A stretch of DNA of 64,000 bases from Gracilaria gracilis (taxonomy: Eukaryota > Rhodophyta > Florideophyceae > Gracilariales > Gracilariaceae): positions 1,397,727-1,461,726 of the forward strand of contig JARGSG010000183.1 in NCBI GenBank assembly GCA_030374805.1, written 5' to 3'. Position 1 is the first letter of the stretch. The number at the start of each line of letters is the position of its first letter. Made by a program: the position numbers and the translations under genes. Positions 57,279-64,000 of the stretch are shown here, piece after piece. Under the pieces are notes generated by a model that was not told the origin of the DNA, did no database searches, and saw only the letters and a list, made by a program, of their open reading frames with translations.

Positions 57279-60200
57279 ATGCTCCGTGCTGGAGTTATTG
57301 AGCCGGCTCAGTCACCATGGGCATCGCCGGTGGTGCTCGCGCCCAAAGCTGATGGGTCTTGGCGATTTTGCATCGACTACCGCAAGCTCAACGCGGCAAC
57401 GGTCAAGGATGTATATCCTATCCCACGAATGGATGAATGCATCGACTCGTTGGGCGACGCGAAGGTGTTCACAACCCTAGACGCGAATTGGGGTTATTGG
57501 CAAGTTCCCGTGAGGGCTGAAGATCGTGACAAGACAGCCTTCGTCTGCCATGAAGGATTGTACCGATTCAATCGGATGCCCTTTGGGTTAACGAACGCGC
57601 CAGCCACATTTCAGAGAGCTGTGGATATCTTGCTAGCCCGCTTCAAGTGGAAGACTTGCCTGGTTTACCTGGATGACATCATTGTCTACTCCAGCAACCT
57701 GGATGAGCACTTGGCCCACGTACGGGATGTGATGCGAGTCCTACGCGATGCAGGCATTACGCTTAATCTCAAGAAGTGTGAGTTCTTTACCGAAACCGTC
57801 AGGTATCTCGGCCATGTCATCCGTCCAGGACGGCTGTCGATAGACGAAGTACGTGTGAAATCCCTCAAAGAGGCTAAGCATCCGAGGACGCAGACTGAAC
57901 TCCGATCTTTTCTCGGCTTGTGCAACGTCTATCGCCGCTTCATCCCGAACTTTGCGGATATTGCTTCACCTCTGAACGAGCTTCTCCGCAAGGGACAGCC
58001 AGTACAACTGGAAGCGTTCGACGACCGCAAAGCTGCGGCTTTTTCGTCTCTGGTTGACGCGGTGACATCGCCACCTGTTTTATCCCTGCCTAGGGCTGGT
58101 TTACCGTACGCCGTCGATACGGATGCTAGCGACTACCAGGTTGGTTGCGCACTGTTCCAGACCACCGAAGATGGCGAGCGATTGCCAATTGGTTATTGGT
58201 CACGAAGCCTCAACGTTCACGAGAGGAATTACTCGGTATCCGAGAAGGAGTGCTTGGCAGTCGTCTGGGCATTACAGACACTGCGGCCCTATCTTATGGG
58301 GAATCACTTCGTGGTTCATACCGATCATTCGGCCTTGCGCTGGCTACTCTCTATTGCAGAGCCATCTGGCCGCTTGATGCGATGGAGACTTCGCTTGTCG
58401 GAATTCGACTTTGAAATCCGCTACAAGAAAGGACTCCTGAACACTCAGGCTGACGCACTGTCCCGCTTAGAGACAGAGGCCGAAGCTGCGCCAGTTGATG
58501 ATCTGGAGATACCGTGCTTCCTCGCGGAAGATGGCTCGAACGATGCCGATGAAGGATCGGAAGGATGGGACATCTATGATGCTGTGTTAGCCGTGTCAGG
58601 CGCGCAACCCGAACCGGGCTCTTTTGTACCGATTACTCCGGAAGAGCTCATCAGGGAGCAACACACTGACCGTTTTTGTACGGAGATTCGCAGCCGTTTA
58701 AACGGTGGAGCTCAGTTGCCTTTCGTCGAGAACGACCAAGGATTTCTAATCCGAACTGTCGGAAACAGGCCACAGATTGTGGTTCCGCACACTCTTCAGT
58801 CACGAGTACTGCATTTGTCGCATTATGCGAAGTTGTCAGCCCACCCTGGTGGCAGGAAGTTGTACTACACCTTACGGAAGGACTTTTACTGGCCAGCGAT
58901 GGCTTTCGACGCGTACGCCACTGTCCGTGGATGTTCGGACTGTGCGAAGAACCGCGTCAAATTGCGGAAGTATTCCAAGAAGTTGGTACTCTTCCCTGCT
59001 AGGGCCCCACTCGAGTTCGTGGCAATTGACTTGCTCGGCGAGTTCATTCGCACCCGCCGGGGAAACCGGTTTTTGCTCGTTATCACCGACCGCTTTTCGA
59101 AGCTGGTGCGGACTGTGCCTTTAAAGAAGGTTACCGCCAGTGCGGTCGCCCAAGCTTTCGTTACTAACTGGGTTTTTGTCTACGGACCGCCGATTGACCT
59201 ACTATCGGATAATGGACCGCAGTTTACGGCTAAGTTCTTTCAGGACGTCTGCCGCATCTTGCGGATACAAAACTGGTTCACGACTACCTATCATCCCCAG
59301 AGTAATGGGCAGGTTGAGCGATTTAACCGCACTATGCTCAATGCATTGCGGACGTTTGTTGCCGAGCATCCGTCGGAATGGGATCAGTACACCGATGCGG
59401 TGACATATGCCTACAACACGCAGGTTCATCGTACTACGCAGATCTCGCCGTTCGAGCTTGTGCTATCACGCGTTCCACCTTCGGTGGCTATCGAGCCACA
59501 GCCAACGTTGGATAAGTTCCCCTCGCCCCGTCTACACAGGGACGCCTGGAAGGACTGGCTAAAGAAGATTATCCCAACAGTTGGGCAGAACATTGCGAAA
59601 GCACAGGCCGCCTACAAGCGGAATTTCGACGCAAGGCTGCGTAAGAACGCCCCGCAGATCAAGGAAGGGGAGTATGCCTTTTTAAGGAAAGAGTACTATA
59701 ATCCGGAGAAAGAGAAACGGCATAAGCTCTCGCCGATTGCGGATGGACCTTACAAGGTAATTGCTACGACCGACACTACGGTAGTCCTTGATGTCAAGGG
59801 TACGCACGAGCGTTATTCGCGAGATCGCGTAACGCCTGCGCCAAAGCCTGTTTCACAGGAATCGCAACCGCCATCGTCGGCTACTACCGCACCTACAATG
59901 GAAACAGCCGTCGAGACGGAAACTGCCGCCGAAGCGGGAACTCGCACTCAACTGTCTTTGTTGCCGCATCCGGAACGCGGTCTCGCTGATTTGCCAGCTA
60001 AGCCGGAAGTAGACGCACCAGTCGCAACTGCCGCTCATGTGCACACGCGGATATTGGCCCCTCCGGGGATACTGACCACCACCCCCGACGCTCCAACTGA
60101 GGAGGGAGAGGCGGCAGATCGTTCCTTGCCGTTGTCGCCGTCGGAAACGGAGTCGCCTTCGCAGGCCTCTGCCGCACGCAGTCGCACGCGGACGCGTGAC

Positions 60201-61409
60201 ACGCAGCCGGAGAACCGGAAGAAAGAGGACGACGCGCAGGTACCGCGCAAGCCTCAAGAGGAGGAGTTACGTTCGCAGGCCCGAGAACGGGAGCACAGAA
60301 CCGATATGGTACGTGACATGCTGCCGGAAAGCCGGAAGAGTCGCACAGATTCGCTGAGGCCTTCGGAGAAGGACGCCGCTCCGGTGACGATCGAAGCCGG
60401 AAGACCGGAAGAGAACGACGCGCCGTTACCACGGAAGCCTGAGTTGGAAAGCACCACCGTTGTGAATCGCAAGGCCGGAAGTCCGGAAGGAGAGAAGTTA
60501 GTTAGTGAAGACCGTACTGTTACGGCAGACCCGACTTCGGGAGATTTTAGCGAAGCATCAAGGGATGAAGCCGGGAAAAGTACGGAAACAAACGCCGCTT
60601 CGGCAATCCGTGAAGCCACAGTAAGTGGAAAACAGTCGAGTACTGCAGACGCGCACGCACCACTCAGAGTGTCAAGCTCCGTGGGCGAACCGCCTCCTGT
60701 GGAGGATGACAGCGCACGCGTACGACACGTGCCTGTCGCAAGCCGAGTGCCGCCTGCTAGGCTGACAGTGCCGAGAAACGGAACGTCGAAAAATTCCGAA
60801 TTTGAATCGGCAAACGCCAGCCGTGCAACGGCGCACAGCTCAGCAACCGCAGCGCGCGGCAAACCGCCGCCACGGCACGTGCTGCAGCACCACTCGCTGG
60901 CGCACCGCTTTGCGGACCGTTCAACGTCGCAACGGGAGATTATGCCGGAACGCCGGAAGCTCGCCATGCGAAAAGAACGAAGTCCGTTCACAGCCCAGCA
61001 GCATGGGAAGAAGAACCAGGAAACTGTAAGCCTGACAGTCAGGAAAACACCATGGTCAACGTCGCCTTTGCCTGGTGTACAGGATGTGTTGCCGTCAGGA
61101 CGGAAGCCGCCTACATTTGACGATGCCCACGACGGGAACAGGAGCGATGACGCCTCGAAAGAGGATTCCTCGACCAAGCCGCACACAGAGCGGAAGGTCC
61201 TCGATGAGGAATATGTTATCGACCGTCTGGTAAGTCACGGCTACGCCCCTGACGGGGAACTACTGTATCGAGTCCGTTGGTACGGCTATGCCTCTTCAGA
61301 GGATACGCACGAGCCTATTGAGCATTTGCCTCGCTCGAAGGTCTTGCAGTACCACCGTCGCACACGGACACCGATACCGGCTACGCTGGACAAAGCCCAA
61401 GTGGGTTGA
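57279..61409 (+). CDS. Gypsy RT-RNase H-integrase-chromodomain polyprotein
   Basis: Open from 57195; the first ATG is at 57279 (1376 residues from there), but family RT sequence already runs through 57195-57278, so the true product should read through the TAG. Seen: RT with SPWASPVVLAPK, FCIDYRKLN and catalytic VYLDDI (D132, D133); RNase H DTDASDYQVG (about 279); integrase zinc site H-x-H...C-x2-C (HYAKLSAH, CSDC); core residues in AIDLLGEF, SDNGPQ and NGQVERFNR; then about 450 disordered Ser/Glu/Arg/Pro-rich residues; and a chromodomain at about 1310-1366 (EYVIDRLV...LLYRVRWYGY...EDTHEP) that directs insertion to marked chromatin. Confidence 0.93.
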   Translation: MLRAGVIEPAQSPWASPVVLAPKADGSWRFCIDYRKLNAATVKDVYPIPRMDECIDSLGDAKVFTTLDANWGYWQVPVRAEDRDKTAFVCHEGLYRFNRMPFGLTNAPATFQRAVDILLARFKWKTCLVYLDDIIVYSSNLDEHLAHVRDVMRVLRDAGITLNLKKCEFFTETVRYLGHVIRPGRLSIDEVRVKSLKEAKHPRTQTELRSFLGLCNVYRRFIPNFADIASPLNELLRKGQPVQLEAFDDRKAAAFSSLVDAVTSPPVLSLPRAGLPYAVDTDASDYQVGCALFQTTEDGERLPIGYWSRSLNVHERNYSVSEKECLAVVWALQTLRPYLMGNHFVVHTDHSALRWLLSIAEPSGRLMRWRLRLSEFDFEIRYKKGLLNTQADALSRLETEAEAAPVDDLEIPCFLAEDGSNDADEGSEGWDIYDAVLAVSGAQPEPGSFVPITPEELIREQHTDRFCTEIRSRLNGGAQLPFVENDQGFLIRTVGNRPQIVVPHTLQSRVLHLSHYAKLSAHPGGRKLYYTLRKDFYWPAMAFDAYATVRGCSDCAKNRVKLRKYSKKLVLFPARAPLEFVAIDLLGEFIRTRRGNRFLLVITDRFSKLVRTVPLKKVTASAVAQAFVTNWVFVYGPPIDLLSDNGPQFTAKFFQDVCRILRIQNWFTTTYHPQSNGQVERFNRTMLNALRTFVAEHPSEWDQYTDAVTYAYNTQVHRTTQISPFELVLSRVPPSVAIEPQPTLDKFPSPRLHRDAWKDWLKKIIPTVGQNIAKAQAAYKRNFDARLRKNAPQIKEGEYAFLRKEYYNPEKEKRHKLSPIADGPYKVIATTDTTVVLDVKGTHERYSRDRVTPAPKPVSQESQPPSSATTAPTMETAVETETAAEAGTRTQLSLLPHPERGLADLPAKPEVDAPVATAAHVHTRILAPPGILTTTPDAPTEEGEAADRSLPLSPSETESPSQASAARSRTRTRDTQPENRKKEDDAQVPRKPQEEELRSQAREREHRTDMVRDMLPESRKSRTDSLRPSEKDAAPVTIEAGRPEENDAPLPRKPELESTTVVNRKAGSPEGEKLVSEDRTVTADPTSGDFSEASRDEAGKSTETNAASAIREATVSGKQSSTADAHAPLRVSSSVGEPPPVEDDSARVRHVPVASRVPPARLTVPRNGTSKNSEFESANASRATAHSSATAARGKPPPRHVLQHHSLAHRFADRSTSQREIMPERRKLAMRKERSPFTAQQHGKKNQETVSLTVRKTPWSTSPLPGVQDVLPSGRKPPTFDDAHDGNRSDDASKEDSSTKPHTERKVLDEEYVIDRLVSHGYAPDGELLYRVRWYGYASSEDTHEPIEHLPRSKVLQYHRRTRTPIPATLDKAQVG

Positions 61410-61770
61410 CCGCCCACGTCTCAATTGAGCACAGCCGTCTCAGACGGAATATACCGCCTCATGCGGACAGTATTGCATTACGCAAGATATGCCGCTTCAA
61501 GCGGATGCAGCTAAGTTAAGTTGAGATCACTAAGCCGCCGCAGGCGGACCAAGTCGCTCTGAGCAGACAGCTCTTGTTGAGCAAATACGCCGGCGAAATG
61601 CGGAAGCCCACTACAGTGGAGAAGAAGAAGATCGAAGCCTAGAAGAAGGAAGAGGAGCCAGGATACTGGAAGGAAGACTATGAAGTTATGATGCTACAGC
61701 CGCTCATAAAGCGGAAGCTTAGCCCCTCTCTCGTGGTCATTCGCAACAGCCTCGCATGAGGTACTGCCCA
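61410..61770 (+). repeat. 3' region of the Gypsy element with a series of small hairpins
   Basis: A run of short inverted repeats with CCG/CGG arms: CCGTCTCAGACGG, CCGCCTCATGCGG, CCGCTTCAAGCGG, CCGCCGCAGGCGG and CCGCTCATAAAGCGG, spaced about 30-160 bp. Noncoding on both strands. Confidence 0.7.
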
Positions 61771-61785
61771 CTGAGAAGGGGGAGA
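61771..61785 (+). promoter_or_regulatory. Internal copy of the polypurine tract
   Basis: CTGAGAAGGGGGAGA, identical over 15 nt to the tract that precedes the 3' LTR at 63759-63773. Confidence 0.8.
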
Positions 61786-61872
61786 GCAGAAGAAAATTCA
61801 AAGCCAAGCCGGCACAAGCCGGAGGAGTTTACTTCAACTACGGGGCTTTGCCCCCGCTACTGGGGGTCGATC

Positions 61873-63721
61873 TCAAGTTACGATCACCCTCCTGGGAGGG
61901 CCTAAGCGCCAGATGGCCCAGCACCTGGGGTGTTGCCACCGCCGGGGAGCGCCGGAGAAGTGTTGCGCTGCAATCGCTTGCAGATCCGACTCGTCGGTCA
62001 CCGTATCCGGTACGGCCACACCTACACCTCGTAGGAAGTCGCGAATAACCACCGCACGTGGCGTTATGGTAGCGCCGACGTCATCGGTTGTCGCCACAGA
62101 TTGCCCCCAGGGGATTGTTGGATCAGGAGCCGCTTCAGCTGGTGGGTCGACGTTTTCGACAATGTCGCCCTCTCCCGTCGCTTCGGGCTGTTGTTCTTCA
62201 CTGTGCCCGCTGGGCTTCCTCGTCCATGGGGCTTCCTCCTCTACAGGGTCATCGTCGCCGTCATCGACGTAGATGAACCCACGCGGGGTGCCCCTCGGGG
62301 ATATACCGATCTCCTCGGCGACGCTCAGCCGCTTCGGCGGGTCCGATTACTTCCCATTCCCATGGGTCAAAGTAGACGAAATCGCCGGCATTGACAGTAC
62401 GTCCCGGAGAGCGGTCGTTCGGCCGGCGGACCCCACCGGATACCTGGTTGGCAGGCATTCATCCCAGTCAATCTGGTCGATCACGCCCACCAGTTGGGTT
62501 GCTTCACGAGCGTTGCGCACTGAGCCGAGTACTTCGGAAAGGTCCAAGTTACGGATTGATTGCCGGATGAGACCCGGAATATGCCACAGACGGTAAGCGT
62601 CGTACGCCTCGACGAGGAGATACGCCGCAACGCGGACAGTCCATTCAGTGGCTAGGAGACTCCAAAGGCCGCGAGGCGATTGTTCATGAAGTACGACCCG
62701 ATGTATGTAAATACAGGGCGGGAGCTCCACGTAACACCCTCGTGGGACCTCGACGGCCGGCCAGAAGTCTGGAAGTTGCATGTACCGTCCTCGGCGGGCG
62801 TGCCCAGCCAGTCGTTCGACTTCAGAACACTGGTATGGCGCCAGAATCCCAAAACGGGGAGCGCCACTTCCGCTCAAAGCGGAGTCCTTCCAAGAAGGCT
62901 GACCGTGCTGGACGGCGGAGATACCGGAACTCGGCGCGAAGAATGGGCCGAGCCCACAGTATCAAATCCTGGTGAGGCTGTACGGTATCCGAATATCGGT
63001 CGATCTCGTCCAACGCGGTGGCAAGATAGTCGCCGTAGCCGACTTCGCCGAATGTTCGGTATCGCGGCAACGTCATACCGGTACTGTTCCGGCACAGGAT
63101 GCTCGTTCGGAGCTCGGAAGTGCCGCGCGTACCCGATACGGGCCATCTCGTTTCGAGCAACTGCCGCGACTCGTGCCGACCTACGAATAGGCAACTCGGA
63201 TTCACCGCCACGCGGGCGCGCCAGTCCCAAGAACGGGTCACGTCTACCGAAGCCCGCCAGGGAGATGCCATCGGATGGTGTAGGATTCGATAAGCTCGGT
63301 GTCCGAGAGCGCTTCGGCGTCAAACCAGGTGCCTGGCGAATATCGCACTATGCCGGTGAGGATCCCGGATGCGCAAAGTACCGAGAGCCGGCCAGCCAGC
63401 CGCGGAAGCGGGCAAGTCGATGTTGAACCAATCCCACACAGGGGCAGGACCAGCACCTTGTGCAGGCGCAGGACCTTGACCGGAAGACCCGGGTTGCGAA
63501 ACTGCCGCCGCTTGCGGAAGAGGCACGGACCGGAACGGCGGATTCGAGACTTGCATGCGTGCCGTCGAAGACGGAGGGGCACTCGGAGGTTTGTGAGGGT
63601 TGTGTGTGCGACATTGTTGGGGAGTTGGGCGCTGAGGAAGATGGTGTAACAGGCGTGGAGTGCGTGGTTCCGAACTTATCTCGGCAACCCCGTCGAGGGG
63701 GACGTGGTTATGAACTCCCAT
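61873..63721 (-). pseudogene. Decayed antisense gene carried in the Gypsy 3' region
   Basis: Protein-like sequence on the minus strand, spread over changing frames. It runs from the ATG at 63721 (MGVHNHVPLDG..., Pro/Ser/Gln-rich), through VRYSPGTWFDAEALSDTELI (another frame), LPIRRSARVAAVARNEMARI, FGEVGYGDYLATALDEIDRY, LPDFWPAVEVPRGCYVELPP, and NAGDFVYFDPWEWEVIGPAE to an acidic FIYVDDGDDDPVEEEAP and a final segment ending at 61873. Each switch needs a one-base shift; at least five are required and none of the pieces is cut by internal stops. The protein family is not recognised. The longest plus-strand frame here (62680-63426) is less protein-like. Confidence 0.5.
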
Positions 63722-63758
63722 GGTGGAGCGTGGACGGCCGTCTGAACGGTGTCTCAAC

Positions 63759-63773
63759 CTGAGAAGGGGGAGA
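63759..63773 (+). promoter_or_regulatory. Gypsy polypurine tract
   Basis: CTGAGAAGGGGGAGA directly before the 3' LTR; primes plus-strand DNA synthesis. Confidence 0.9.
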
Positions 63774-64000
63774 TGTAGTGCATTGGCCCTTTACAGGGGA
63801 TGCGCGTTACAGCTCTTCATAAGAGTTTGATCCGTTTCCGGTCTCGCCACCGCTAGATATGACTAGTTATTAGTATTATTATGCCCATATAGGGGTGCGC
63901 CTAGGAAGGGTAGTAAATTGTAGACACGTGTGTCTGCAATGGCCCGATGTCGGGTGCGCCGTGGCAATCCCTCACGGGTAGTCCACGTGTAGTGTCATGG
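63774..64000 (+). repeat. Gypsy 3' LTR, partial
   Basis: The first 227 bp match the 5' LTR with about five differences (including two 1-2-bp indel-like changes near 63870-63925). The rest lies outside the window. Confidence 0.95.

Larger units (their letters stand above)
52898..64000 (+). mobile_element. Ty3/Gypsy chromovirus, 3' end beyond the window
   Basis: Begins with TGTAGTGCAATGG (5' LTR) about 200 bp right of the Copia target site; the matching 3' LTR starts at 63774 and is cut at 64000. The internal region runs Gag, protease, RT, RNase H, integrase, chromodomain, then a long 3' region. The first 227 bp of the two LTRs differ at only about 5 positions. The host sequence between the two elements is 52702-52897. 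Confidence 0.95.

Noticed and set aside
62680-63426. 248-codon plus-strand frame in the Gypsy 3' region as an envelope-like ORF
   Set aside because: No signal peptide or membrane span, Arg/Ser-rich shadow composition; the minus strand reads more like protein.

Overview
The window is nuclear DNA of a eukaryote, most probably a red alga (Rhodophyta; a florideophyte or Porphyridium-like genome is the best guess). The reasons are: compact genes that are mostly single-exon; three genes with a short or single GT-AG intron (YBEY-type nuclease, MED10, CstF-77); plastid transit-peptide-like leaders that start Met-x-x-Phe; a plant/red-algal set of functions (PPi-dependent phosphofructokinase, Mbb1/HCF107-like plastid RNA-stability factor, galactan-type sulfotransferase, R2R3-MYB); and young Copia and chromovirus (Gypsy) retrotransposons. 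No rRNA, tRNA or CRISPR was found. Species assignment is inference.

Layout. 0.1-9.5 kb is a CpG/GCGC-rich stretch with five genes: a type II membrane sulfotransferase, an unknown single-pass membrane protein, a secreted CAP/PR-1 protein, a repeat protein with Met/His hexapeptides and a C-terminal PP1-docking-like motif, and an R2R3-MYB factor. 11.6-16.8 kb carries a Nu/Ure2-type glutathione transferase, a plastid-type Rossmann epimerase-like protein, a secreted or anchored protein of 45-residue repeats with alternating A/B units, and the replication/splicing factor RTF2. 16.8-20.6 kb is almost gene-free. 20.6-25.5 kb has a two-exon YBEY RNase, an unknown beta-rich protein, two-exon MED10 (Mediator) and an unknown protein. 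27-34 kb has a protein with four PABP-binding PAM2 motifs, interrupted by a 389-bp insertion flanked by a 9-bp target-site duplication, followed by a 1324-residue protein with ASH/Ig-like segments. 35.6-46.2 kb has CstF-77 (two exons), PFP, a membrane-anchored diflavin reductase divergent from PFP, and an Mbb1-like HAT-repeat protein. Two 5'-truncated LINE copies, each with a 12-bp target duplication, flank the CstF-77 gene.

46.7-64 kb is retrotransposon territory. A complete Copia element (139-bp LTRs, 3 differences between them, CTCTC target duplication, intact 1338-residue Gag-Pol) lies upstream of an 11-kb chromovirus whose 3' LTR runs off the window. The chromovirus has Gag, then protease in the -1 frame starting exactly at the Gag stop, then an in-frame TAG, then RT-RNaseH-integrase, a very long disordered spacer and a chromodomain. 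Its 3' region holds about 2 kb of decayed antisense coding sequence lying between two identical copies of the polypurine tract, which looks like captured cargo and is the most unusual structure in the window.

Start codons were re-chosen as ATG throughout. Many long open frames in the GC-rich parts begin with TTG or GTG, or are mirror images of real genes, and were dropped.
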